The translations under genes and the position numbers were made by a program. A stretch of 13,440 nt of DNA, taken from positions 1-13,440 of the forward strand of contig DATFRP010000372.1 in the NCBI GenBank assembly GCA_035263125.1. The letters are read 5' to 3'. Positions 6,671 to 13,440 of the stretch are shown in pieces; the stretch's first letter is position 1; each line of letters opens with the position of its first letter. Origin of the DNA: Gp6-AA40 sp035263125. Lineage in GTDB: Bacteria; Acidobacteriota; Vicinamibacteria; Vicinamibacterales; UBA2999. The notes beneath the pieces were generated by a model. It ran no database searches and was not told where the DNA came from. It was given only the letters and a program-made list of their open reading frames with translations.

Positions 6671-8026
6671 TCAGCCGACTTGATCGACGAGATCCATCTC
6701 GGTCGAGACCTTCCGCTCACCATGACGCGGGGCCGGGGGCTTGGTGCGGCTCCAGAGCTCCATGAGCTCGATGCACATGTCGGTGGCCCGCGCCATGTCC
6801 TGCACGCTCACCCATTCGTGCGGCCCGTGAATGTTCTGCATACCGGTGAACAGATTCGGCGTGGGCACGCCCATCTCGGTCAGTCGCGAGCCATCCGTCC
6901 CGCCGCGCGTCGGGGTGGAGACGGTCGCGATGTCCAGCGTGCGGCAGGCTTCCAGTGCAAGATCGACCGGCCGCATGTCTTTCTCGAGCCAGTAGCGCAT
7001 GTTCTTGTACTGAGGAGTGATGGTGCAGGTGATATGCGCGCGCGGCTCCGTCGCCTGCACCGCCGCGCACACCTGTCGTACGAGCTCGCCATGCGCGTTC
7101 AACCCATCGAGCTCGAAGTCACGCAGGATCAGATGCAGCGTCGCCGCCGCTGCGGTTCCCCGCATGTCATAGACGTGGATGAACCCCTCGCGGTCCGATG
7201 TGGTTTCGGGTGTGCGCGTGACGTGCGGCAGCGTCTCGACGATCTTGCTGGCAAGGTGCAAGGCGTTCACGAGCTTGCCCTTCGCTTGGCCCGGATGAAT
7301 CGACACGCCCTTGACCTGGATGTCCGCCTTCTCGGCCGAGAAGGTCTCGTACACAATCTCTCCGAGCTCGGCGCCGTCGAGCGTGTACGCGACCTCGGCC
7401 TTCAAATCGTCTGGCAGGTGACGATGGACGCCCCGGCCGATTTCTTCGTCGGGTGTGAATCCGATCCGAACCGGCCCGTGAGGCACATCGCGGTTCTCGA
7501 GCAGGTACTGCGCAGTCGTCATGATGATGGCAACGCCCGCTTTGTCATCTGCACCGAGCAGTGTCGTCCCACTCGCGGTGATGATGTCGTCGCCGATCTT
7601 CTGCCCGAGATAGGGAAACTGCCTCGGCGACAGCACCACGCCGGGATCGTCGGGCAGCACGAGATCGTTTCCGGCGTACTTGCGGTGGACGATCGGTTTC
7701 ACACCTGTCGCGTTGAATGCCGGCGCCGTGTCGACGTGCGCCAGCAACGCCACGGTGGGAATGTCGATGGTCACCGTCGCGGGAATCGTCGCCAGCACGA
7801 CGCCATAGTCGGTCAGCCTGACCTCCTGAGCGCCGAGCGATCGCAGTTCATCCGCGAGCGGTTTCAGCAGGTCGTATTGCTGGTCCGTGCTCGGCGACGA
7901 GGTCGAGCCTTCGTCGCTTTGGGTGTCGATGCGCGCGTAGCGGACGAGACGCTCCTCGAGTTGGCGATCGAATCGCGTGTTCGCGACGGCGTTCGGACGA
8001 TCGACGGAGATAGTTCTTTGGGACAT
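6671..8026 (-). CDS. pepT: Peptidase T (tripeptide aminopeptidase, M20B)
   Basis: 451-residue di-zinc aminopeptidase that removes the N-terminal residue of tripeptides in the cytosol. Metal-site motifs of M20 are present in order: LLAHVDT (H97, D99), LLGADDKAG (D160/D161), DEEIGRG with catalytic E194 and ligand E195, TLDGAELGE (D217), and the final His in NIHGPHEWVS near residue 417. The PepT-specific block VKGVSIHPGQAKGKLVNA and TPTRGGTDGSRLTEMG are also present. It is about 40 residues longer than the enterobacterial enzyme, partly from an N-terminal extension of some 15 residues and a tail after the last metal ligand. It starts 6 bp after the gltS stop and ends 21 bp before the asparaginase start, so translational coupling in one transcript is likely. 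No good Shine-Dalgarno sequence precedes ATG 8026, which supports dependence on gltS translation. Confidence 0.95.
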   Translation of the reverse strand: MSQRTISVDRPNAVANTRFDRQLEERLVRYARIDTQSDEGSTSSPSTDQQYDLLKPLADELRSLGAQEVRLTDYGVVLATIPATVTIDIPTVALLAHVDTAPAFNATGVKPIVHRKYAGNDLVLPDDPGVVLSPRQFPYLGQKIGDDIITASGTTLLGADDKAGVAIIMTTAQYLLENRDVPHGPVRIGFTPDEEIGRGVHRHLPDDLKAEVAYTLDGAELGEIVYETFSAEKADIQVKGVSIHPGQAKGKLVNALHLASKIVETLPHVTRTPETTSDREGFIHVYDMRGTAAAATLHLILRDFELDGLNAHGELVRQVCAAVQATEPRAHITCTITPQYKNMRYWLEKDMRPVDLALEACRTLDIATVSTPTRGGTDGSRLTEMGVPTPNLFTGMQNIHGPHEWVSVQDMARATDMCIELMELWSRTKPPAPRHGERKVSTEMDLVDQVG

Positions 8027-8032
8027 AAATGG

Positions 8033-9427
8033 TCATGAGCCGGAACTACTCAACGCCTCGGCGGCGAGGCGTGTTCGCCGCGACCCCCACGTAATCAAGG
8101 CCAGCGTAATCGCCGTGGCCACGATGGTGAACGCCGGCAACCCCCAGCTGGCGATCAGTGGCACGGCGAGCGCACTGACGAAACCGCCACCGATGATGGG
8201 ACGGGTGATGAGCTGCCGGTAGCTGTAGCCTCTGGCAACGTCAGTCTGGCGCGCGGGATCCACCATATCCACCATCACGAAGCCGGTGGCGACGTTGCCC
8301 TGGGACTCGCCGAACTCCGCGATCGAATGCTCGAACCAGTGCAGGGGGAAGATGCGCCGTCCGATGACCAGCGCAAGGAACACGCTCCAGGCCACCGAGG
8401 CAAGCGACAGGATGATCAGCGGGCCGATATTCGCCCCCAGTGCAGCCAGCGACAGCGTGCCGATCGCGCAGATGACGATGCCGTCGATGGCGATCCCGCC
8501 AAGCCCTTCGACGGCGCGGCGATTGACCGCCCATTCGAAGCCGGACCGCATCGCGCACAACTGAACGATCACACCCCCCAGAATCGTGAACGGAAAGAGC
8601 GGAAACTTGTCGAAGAAATCAGAGCCCGCGAGATTGAACATGCTGCGAAACAGCGCGAGCAATGCGATGCCGACCGCAATCGACACGCCGAGGAACACGG
8701 CCGCCGCGGTCACCTGGGTCATCCCTTGCCACTCGTCCATCGGCTGTTCGTCAGGCCCCGGCAGGTGATGATCGATGTCCAGGTCTTCGTCGGGAGTCGT
8801 TGGATTCTGCCGGGCGATCGGGATCGATGGCGAGTTGATGGCGTAGTTGACCAGCCCCGTGCCGATGATGATCCCGGTCACCATGCCGACGGTGGCAAGT
8901 CCCAGCCCGACGTCGAGGAGCTCTCCCGCGTCGTACTTGAGGAGGACCGGTGTCAGCCCCGCCAGCGTGCCGTGTCCCCCCGCGAACGACAACTCGATCA
9001 GCGCACCAGCCTTCGGACTGAACCCGAACACCGGTCCGAGCACGAGCAGGACCACGATGCCGGCGACCGCGAACTGGCCGGCCGACATGATGCCGGCCAT
9101 GATGACGTGCGGGCCGGAGATATTCCAGATCGTCCTGAAGGGCGGAAGGCGCTCGCCCAGCAGGAGCGCCGCGCAGAGCACATTGATCAGCACACCCGGG
9201 AGCTGTTTCCAGACGGCGAATGTGTGGTCCGGAAACACGCCGCTGTGGCCGATCAGCCGGCCCATGCCTTCCGGTCCGAGCCCGAGAACGAGAAACCCGC
9301 CGATCACGGCAGTCGGCAGGAACAGTTTGCGCAGCGGGCGCGACCAGCGGCGGACGAGCGCGGCGCCGGCAAAGACCAGCGAGAGAATGACGAGCGCCAG
9401 GCCGATGTCTTCTGCACTTCCCAGCAA
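8033..9427 (-). CDS. gltS: Sodium/glutamate symporter, GltS family
   Basis: 464-residue inner-membrane protein with about ten or more hydrophobic segments, arranged as two similar halves. Typical GltS features are a first helix LALVILSLVFAGAALVRR, LFLPTAVIGGFLVLGLG, the conserved loop FAGGHGTLAGLTP (149-160) and the C-terminal SQGNVATGFVMVDMVDP. The family takes up glutamate with sodium. It is longer than E. coli GltS (about 400) because of a hydrophilic, Asp/Pro-rich stretch at residues 200-236 between the halves. Substrate in this lineage could be another amino acid or dicarboxylate. The start is a TTG at 9427, supported by AGAAGGG 10 bases upstream; the ATG at 9437 is in a different frame. 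It is the first gene of the cluster with pepT, asparaginase and aspA, whose promoter must lie in 9428-9901. Confidence 0.88.
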   Translation of the reverse strand: MLGSAEDIGLALVILSLVFAGAALVRRWSRPLRKLFLPTAVIGGFLVLGLGPEGMGRLIGHSGVFPDHTFAVWKQLPGVLINVLCAALLLGERLPPFRTIWNISGPHVIMAGIMSAGQFAVAGIVVLLVLGPVFGFSPKAGALIELSFAGGHGTLAGLTPVLLKYDAGELLDVGLGLATVGMVTGIIIGTGLVNYAINSPSIPIARQNPTTPDEDLDIDHHLPGPDEQPMDEWQGMTQVTAAAVFLGVSIAVGIALLALFRSMFNLAGSDFFDKFPLFPFTILGGVIVQLCAMRSGFEWAVNRRAVEGLGGIAIDGIVICAIGTLSLAALGANIGPLIILSLASVAWSVFLALVIGRRIFPLHWFEHSIAEFGESQGNVATGFVMVDMVDPARQTDVARGYSYRQLITRPIIGGGFVSALAVPLIASWGLPAFTIVATAITLALITWGSRRTRLAAEALSSSGS

Positions 9428-9437
9428 CGTTGCTCAT

Positions 9438-9444
9438 CCCTTCT
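9438..9444 (-). promoter_or_regulatory. Ribosome binding site of gltS
   Basis: AGAAGGG on the minus strand lies 10 bases ahead of the TTG at 9427 and supports this unusual start codon. Confidence 0.45.
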
Positions 9445-9723
9445 GCGATGGCAAGCTCCCGATCGGGCTCGCCGGCTGCACGCTCGCAGCTCTCACCAGT
9501 CGACTAACCGCGGGTTGTTACCCCACTCACCGGCAATCTCGGTGCCGAGCTCCCGCGCGCACAACCCTCGTGAAACGGCAGCTCGTCTGCGAAGCAGCTT
9601 ACTTGACGGCGGACGCCCCAGAAGGGACCCTCTGATCAGCGACGTGGCGACCGCGCTCATCGTCTGTTGGTGTCGAGCCGCGAGACGCAACGGGCGGCAC
9701 GATCGCTGCTGAGACAACCGAGG

Positions 9724-9735
9724 ATCGGCGCCGAT
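9724..9735. promoter_or_regulatory. 12-bp perfect palindrome ATCGGCGCCGAT
   Basis: Self-complementary site in the divergent intergenic region, 19 bp from a second palindrome. It is a candidate operator; no regulator is visible nearby. Confidence 0.25.
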
Positions 9736-9754
9736 GCTGCTGTGGTTCGCGTAC

Positions 9755-9770
9755 GACGATCGCGATCGTC
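9755..9770. promoter_or_regulatory. 16-bp perfect palindrome GACGATCGCGATCGTC
   Basis: Perfect dyad about 130 bp before the M48-like ATG. Its core GCGATCGC is an octamer over-represented in some genomes, so it may be a genomic motif rather than an operator. With the neighbouring dyad at 9724 it could form a pair of binding sites controlling either divergent gene. Confidence 0.3.
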
Positions 9771-9901
9771 TAGCGATTCTGCCTCGACGATGACGTGATC
9801 GTCCGCTCACAGCGACGGCCCGCGGCCGGTGACGAGGCTCCCGCGGTGCTTCGCGGATCCACGCGGTCGACGCCTCAGCAACCACCAACCACGCGAGTCG
9901 C

Positions 9902-10774
9902 ATGCGATTTCTCAGCCGTCCGGTTCGTGCAGGTCCCAGCGCGAGGTCGCACGTGCTGTCGGCGTCCGAACGCGAGCAGCTTCGTCACCCGCTCGAGAGA
10001 AAGACCACCCTCGTCATCGGCATTCTCGCGGTGACGTTCATCACCACCACGCTGACGCTCCTGATCTACGGCAGCGACTGGCTGGCCGGACGTCCGACGA
10101 TCGGAAAGTACAAGAGCCAGGTCAGAATCCTGCTGGCGGCGGTGGCCGGTGCGCCGGTGCTCGCCACCTACGCGCGAAAGCGACGGCGACTGCTCGCCAA
10201 GGAAGAGAGCATTCACGTCACCGCGTCGCAGCTCCCGGAGATTCACAACGTCCTCGTCGCACACTGTCGACGAGTGGGCGTGCGCGTTCCGGACTTGTAC
10301 ATCAGCGACGGCCTCGAACACACCACCTCGTTCAGTTGGCGCGGCCACGATTGCATCGTTCTGTCGACGCACGACTTCGAACTGTTCCCCTATGCGTTCC
10401 ACGAGGTGGTCGAATTCGTCCTCGCGCGCGAGTTGGGCAGCATCTGTCTTGGCCACACGTCGTTTCGGAAGGAGCTGCTCAAATCGTGCGTGGCGCCGCT
10501 TCCGTTCCTTCGCGGTCCGCTTCGCCAGATCTACACCTACTCGCGCGATCGATACGGCGCCTACCTGGCGCCGCGCGCGGCGAGAGCGCTGCTCGTCGGC
10601 GCGTCGAGCGATCAGCTGCTGAATCATGTGGACGTCGACGGGTACTTCGCGGAACTCGAGGCGAACGCCGATGACGATATCTGGTCGCGAATCATCTGGC
10701 TGTTCAGCAAGCGCGTGCCGCTTGCGCAACGGGTCCGGCAGCTGCGCCGCGCGGGGATGCTCGCCTCTCGCTGA
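9902..10774 (+). CDS. M48-like membrane protein with degenerate zinc site
   Basis: 290 residues. The N-terminal part is basic, with two hydrophobic segments (TTLVIGILAVTFITTTLTLL at about 38-57, and VRILLAAVAGAPVLATY), so it is membrane anchored. Residues 85-290 resemble M48 (Ste24/HtpX-like) peptidases: a VPDLYISDGLEHTTSFS strand region, IVLSTHDFELF, a helix FVLARELGSICLGH (172-185), DRYGAYL (216-222) and a VDVDGYFAEL tail. In active M48 enzymes the helix reads HELGHxxxGH with zinc bound by both His and by a Glu four residues before DR. Here these positions are R176, S180 and T212, so all three ligands appear lost while the fold-related residues stay. I infer a non-catalytic pseudoenzyme. 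ATG 9902 has only a weak ribosome binding site; a GTG near 9951 is an alternative start. It is not obviously cotranscribed with the porin, 167 bp downstream. Confidence 0.75.
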   Translation: MRFLSRPVRAGPSARSHVLSASEREQLRHPLERKTTLVIGILAVTFITTTLTLLIYGSDWLAGRPTIGKYKSQVRILLAAVAGAPVLATYARKRRRLLAKEESIHVTASQLPEIHNVLVAHCRRVGVRVPDLYISDGLEHTTSFSWRGHDCIVLSTHDFELFPYAFHEVVEFVLARELGSICLGHTSFRKELLKSCVAPLPFLRGPLRQIYTYSRDRYGAYLAPRAARALLVGASSDQLLNHVDVDGYFAELEANADDDIWSRIIWLFSKRVPLAQRVRQLRRAGMLASR

Positions 10775-10941
10775 TCAGTGTCATGGCACGCCGCTGGCAG
10801 TCTGGCCGCCTGAGGCACGCGACATGAGTGCGGATGTGGTCGGTTCGCGTCAGCTGATCCTGATGCTCCGGATATCGACTGCTCCGCCAGGTTTGACCCG
10901 GTGGAAGGTTCGCCAGCCAGCCTGAACAAAGAGCACTCCAC

Positions 10942-12396
10942 ATGTGGAATATGTGCAAGACGCTATCGTTGCTGCTGTGCGTGCTTTCGGGCGCGGCGCA
11001 GGTATCGGCGCAGGACGCTCCGGCCACTCAGCAAGACGCGATTCGCACCCTGCAGGCCCGAATCGATGAACTGCGAACGCAGATGGCGGCGATGCAAGCT
11101 CAATTGGATGCCATCCGCGGAACGACCCTTCCGTCGCCTGGTTCGATCGTGAGTACGCCACCGCCTCCGGAACCGCAGCTTTCGCCGGAGCAACAGGAGA
11201 CGGCGGTCGGGCACGCCACGTTCGAGCATCAGACATTCGCGCACGACGAGGAAGACGCGCCACGGCTCTACAACGCGCCACTCGACCCTGACCTGCCGGG
11301 ATTCTTTCGTCTGCCTGGTACTCGCACCCTGCTGCGCCTCGACGGATCGATACGAACCGATTTCATGTACGACCCGAACGCGACGGTGCTGACGGATACG
11401 TTCATTCCCTCCTCGCTACCGGTTGCATCGACATCTGGTCCCGGGAATTTCGTCGCGAGCACGCGTGGAAGTCGCGTGATGACCGACTTCCGCATTCCTG
11501 TGCACGAGACGGGAACCGCGCGAACGTTCCTTCAGTTCGATTTCTTCGGTCCCGCCGGAGCGACCGCGCTGCGGGTACGCCACCTCTACGCGCAAATGGA
11601 CAACGTCTTGGTGGGGCAAACGTTCACTAATTTCATGGACCCGGATGCGTTCGCCGATACCCTGGATCCCCAGGGAGCCAATTCCGGGATCAGCGCGCGC
11701 ATTCCGCAGGCCAGATACACCTTCGCACTCGGCAACGGCGCGAGCGGTTCTGTCGCCATCGAGTTGCCCTCCTCCTCTGTGACGTTTTCGGTTGACGGTA
11801 TCCCGGCCTCAGCGACCACACCCGCTCCGGACGGCACAGTTCGCTTTCGAAACGAATGGGAGCGTGGGCATCTCCAGCTGGCAGGCGTCGTCCGAGATCT
11901 GGGCGTGCTCCTGCCGGATGGATCACACGAATCGGCATTCGGCTGGGGCGTGAATGCCACGAGTGGCGTGAACGTGTACGGCATGAGCAACGTCGTCATG
12001 GGGTTCGCGTACGGCCACGGGATCGCGCGTTACGTCGCGGACACTGGCGGCCTCGGCATGGATGCCGCCCCAAGAACCCAAACGGATTTGTCGCTCCGAG
12101 CGCTCCCGTTGGTTGCGACCTATGGCAGTTACCAGCATTACTGGTCGTCGGCCGTGCGGTCGAACGCAACGTTTGGCTTCGTGCGGCTTGACAACACCGA
12201 CTTTCAACCGGACGCGACCTTTCACCAGAGCAAGTACTCGTCAGTGAACGCGATCTGGAATGTCGTCGGTTCGCTGGACCTTGGTGCGGAGTTTCTATAC
12301 GGATGGGTGACACAGAAGGGCGGAGCCCATGGTAGTGATCCCCGCTTTCAATTCACGGGAAGGTACTCGTTTGTGAAGTTGCATCCGCAGGAGTGA
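10942..12396 (+). CDS. DcaP-like outer-membrane porin
   Basis: 484 residues. A Sec signal peptide (MWNMCKTLSLLLCVLSGAAQ, cleavage probably after VSA23) leads to a coiled coil at about 31-60 (AIRTLQARIDELRTQMAAMQ...), a Pro-rich linker, then a beta-barrel. GFFRLPGTRTLLRLDGSIRT, the ARTFLQFDFFGP strand, LRVRHLYAQM and VGQTFTNFMDPDAFADTLD match the DcaP family of trimeric outer-membrane channels, in which the N-terminal coiled coil holds the trimer together. Known DcaP proteins pass dicarboxylates and similar negatively charged solutes; the substrate here is unknown, though a link to the amino-acid genes upstream is possible. The protein ends FVKLHPQE rather than in the aromatic residue usual for barrel proteins. 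No strong ribosome binding site precedes ATG 10942; ATG 10951 is also in frame. Confidence 0.85.
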   Translation: MWNMCKTLSLLLCVLSGAAQVSAQDAPATQQDAIRTLQARIDELRTQMAAMQAQLDAIRGTTLPSPGSIVSTPPPPEPQLSPEQQETAVGHATFEHQTFAHDEEDAPRLYNAPLDPDLPGFFRLPGTRTLLRLDGSIRTDFMYDPNATVLTDTFIPSSLPVASTSGPGNFVASTRGSRVMTDFRIPVHETGTARTFLQFDFFGPAGATALRVRHLYAQMDNVLVGQTFTNFMDPDAFADTLDPQGANSGISARIPQARYTFALGNGASGSVAIELPSSSVTFSVDGIPASATTPAPDGTVRFRNEWERGHLQLAGVVRDLGVLLPDGSHESAFGWGVNATSGVNVYGMSNVVMGFAYGHGIARYVADTGGLGMDAAPRTQTDLSLRALPLVATYGSYQHYWSSAVRSNATFGFVRLDNTDFQPDATFHQSKYSSVNAIWNVVGSLDLGAEFLYGWVTQKGGAHGSDPRFQFTGRYSFVKLHPQE

Positions 12397-12432
12397 TTCC
12401 GAGAACGCCCTTCCTGGAGTCTTCACGCTCGG

Positions 12433-13440
12433 ATGGACATTCTGAATACGACCGCACGCCTGTGGGACATGCGACGGGGCGACGCGGATGACGATCGCAC
12501 CAGCCCGCACGGGCGCGGCTGGCGGAACATGGTCATCTCCTCCGCGCTCGAGTTCAACTACCTGACCGCCTCGATCGCGTTTCTGCTGCTCATCATCGTT
12601 CCCGCACTGCTCGTCGGCCTGGCGCCGCCGCTGTTCGTGCTGTACGGCCGGCGCAAGCTCGAAGCCGCGACGCAGATTTTCAACCGGCCGTTTGCAGCCA
12701 TCCTGTCGATGACGCTCCTTGTTGCCTTTACGCTGTGGATTGCGAGGCCACTGCTCTCGAAAGCCGTCGATTTCTTCTGGCATCTTCACTACACGCTGGT
12801 CTTTCCCGTCTTCGTCGGCCTGCGAGAGATCATCTCGGCGGTGATCGAGCCGGGTGCCAACCGAGACACGACGCCGGAACACCTCGATCGCAGGCGGCGG
12901 ATGGCGACCGTGCTCGCCACGCTTCTGCTCGCCGGCGGAGGAGTCGCCGTGGCGCTGTCGGTGGGCTTCACATCGGGACGAAGGCTCGTCGAGATCGCGG
13001 ACTACCGTCCGTGGCCGCTCATGCGCGCCGCGCTCGGCAATGCGGCGCTCGTGCTCGGGGTGTCGACCGCCGTGGCCAGCGTGTATTGGCTCGTGCGTGA
13101 AGTGAGATCCAGGCGCCCGATTCTCGACTGGGTTCCGGCGCCGCCGGCCTCGGGCGCCGCGACGCTGCGCGTGGCGCACCTCTCCGATCTCCATCTCGTC
13201 GGCGAACGCTACGGCTATCGAATGGAGGCCGGCACGAAGGGACCGCATGGCAACCTGCGCTTCCGGCGCACGCTGCGCACGCTCGCGGCGATCCATGCGG
13301 CGACCCCACTGGACCGCGTGCTCATCACCGGCGACATCACCGACGCGGGCACACGCGCCGAGTGGGTGGAATTCCTCGACCTGCTTCGCCGGGCTCCGGA
13401 GCTGCGCGCCCGCATCCTGTTCGTGCCGGGCAATCACGAC
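12433..13440 (+). CDS. Membrane-anchored metallophosphoesterase (3' partial)
   Basis: The reading frame from ATG 12433 is open for 336 codons to the window edge, so it has no stop here. The N-terminal half holds about four or five hydrophobic segments: residues 44-70 (IAFLLLIIVPALLVGLAPPL), 86-104, possibly 112-130, 157-177 (MATVLATLLLAGGGVAVALS) and about 196-216. The calcineurin-like phosphoesterase domain then begins, with HLSDLHL (D252, H254), TGDITD (G300-D301) and, in the last four codons, GNHD (333-336). These are the first metal-binding motifs of the superfamily; the later His motifs lie beyond the window. Membrane-linked members act on cell-envelope or nucleotide substrates; the target here is unknown. 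The start lies 36 bp after the porin stop. ATG at codon 33 is an alternative, since no strong Shine-Dalgarno sequence precedes 12433. Confidence 0.88.
   Translation, partial: MDILNTTARLWDMRRGDADDDRTSPHGRGWRNMVISSALEFNYLTASIAFLLLIIVPALLVGLAPPLFVLYGRRKLEAATQIFNRPFAAILSMTLLVAFTLWIARPLLSKAVDFFWHLHYTLVFPVFVGLREIISAVIEPGANRDTTPEHLDRRRRMATVLATLLLAGGGVAVALSVGFTSGRRLVEIADYRPWPLMRAALGNAALVLGVSTAVASVYWLVREVRSRRPILDWVPAPPASGAATLRVAHLSDLHLVGERYGYRMEAGTKGPHGNLRFRRTLRTLAAIHAATPLDRVLITGDITDAGTRAEWVEFLDLLRRAPELRARILFVPGNHD

Larger units (their letters stand above)
9428..9901. other. Divergent intergenic region, 474 bp
   Basis: The region separates gltS (leftward) from the M48-like gene (rightward) and must hold promoters for both. 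I see no confident -35/-10 pair, tRNA or known riboswitch. Open frames on both strands translate to Arg/Ser-rich sequence without domains. The distinctive content is two perfect palindromes, at 9724-9735 and 9755-9770. The last residues of a minus-strand frame ending at 9493 (GTEIAGEWGNNPRLVDW) look more protein-like than the rest and could be a gene relic, but I cannot name a family. Confidence 0.6.

Noticed and set aside
5987..8038. 683-codon plus-strand frame
   Set aside because: It is antisense to asparaginase and pepT, both of which have complete catalytic motifs; its translation is Arg/His/Asp-rich with no recognisable domain.
8327..9712. 461-codon plus-strand frame
   Set aside because: It is a shadow of gltS with extreme Arg/Asp/Glu/Gln composition and no family resemblance.
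9493..9903. 136-codon minus-strand frame in the divergent gap
   Set aside because: Most of it is Arg/Ser-rich and noncoding in style, and no domain is visible. The protein-like last residues (EWGNNPRLVDW) are too short to support a call.
10400..10414. HEVVE at residues 167-171 of the M48-like protein as a shifted zinc motif
   Set aside because: It lies nine residues before the expected helix position and has Glu in place of the second His. The well-aligned RELGSICLGH helix is the true counterpart of HELGH.
10775..10941. TTGACC at 10893-10898 as a -35 box for the porin gene
   Set aside because: No acceptable -10 hexamer is found 16-18 bp downstream, so a promoter call is not supported.
12295..13437. 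380-codon minus-strand frame
   Set aside because: It is antisense to the metallophosphoesterase frame, which carries DxH, GD and GNHD motifs in the right order.

Overview
The window is high-GC bacterial DNA with short intergenic gaps and gene starts that are often GTG or TTG. It carries two outer-envelope genes (a DcaP-like porin with a signal peptide, and membrane proteins), so the host is Gram-negative. The mix of an M17 aminopeptidase, a bacterial eRF1-like (baeRF) protein, AI-2E and YihY/BrkB membrane proteins, and an amino-acid catabolic operon would suit an Acidobacteriota-like (for example Vicinamibacteria-type) genome. That assignment is inference from gene style only. No rRNA, tRNA or CRISPR array was seen.

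Layout: (1) 1-3726, plus strand: the 3' part of a leucyl aminopeptidase, a baeRF-superfamily protein 27 bp later, a doubtful small basic ORF with an excellent ribosome binding site and a 12-bp tandem repeat, and an AI-2E family transporter. (2) 3695-9427, minus strand: a YihY/BrkB membrane protein that overlaps the transporter tail to tail, a compact inverted-repeat element (4654-4861), and a tight cluster read as gltS - pepT - asparaginase - aspA. (3) 9428-9901: a 474-bp divergent intergenic region holding two perfect palindromes. (4) 9902-13440, plus strand: an M48-like protein whose zinc site is lost, a DcaP-like porin, and a membrane-anchored metallophosphoesterase that runs off the window.

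The minus-strand cluster reads as a pathway: sodium-coupled glutamate uptake (GltS), tripeptide hydrolysis (PepT), asparagine to aspartate (asparaginase), and aspartate to fumarate (AspA), all releasing ammonia and feeding carbon to the TCA cycle. The last step looks broken. The aspA frame is open but lacks roughly the middle half of the enzyme, joined in frame at about 5380-5387. A 208-bp element with 35-bp terminal inverted repeats (34 of 35 matching) begins 2 bp beyond the aspA stop codon.

The observations most worth a second look are the in-frame aspA deletion, the inverted-repeat element beside it, and the M48-like protein in which all three zinc ligands appear replaced.
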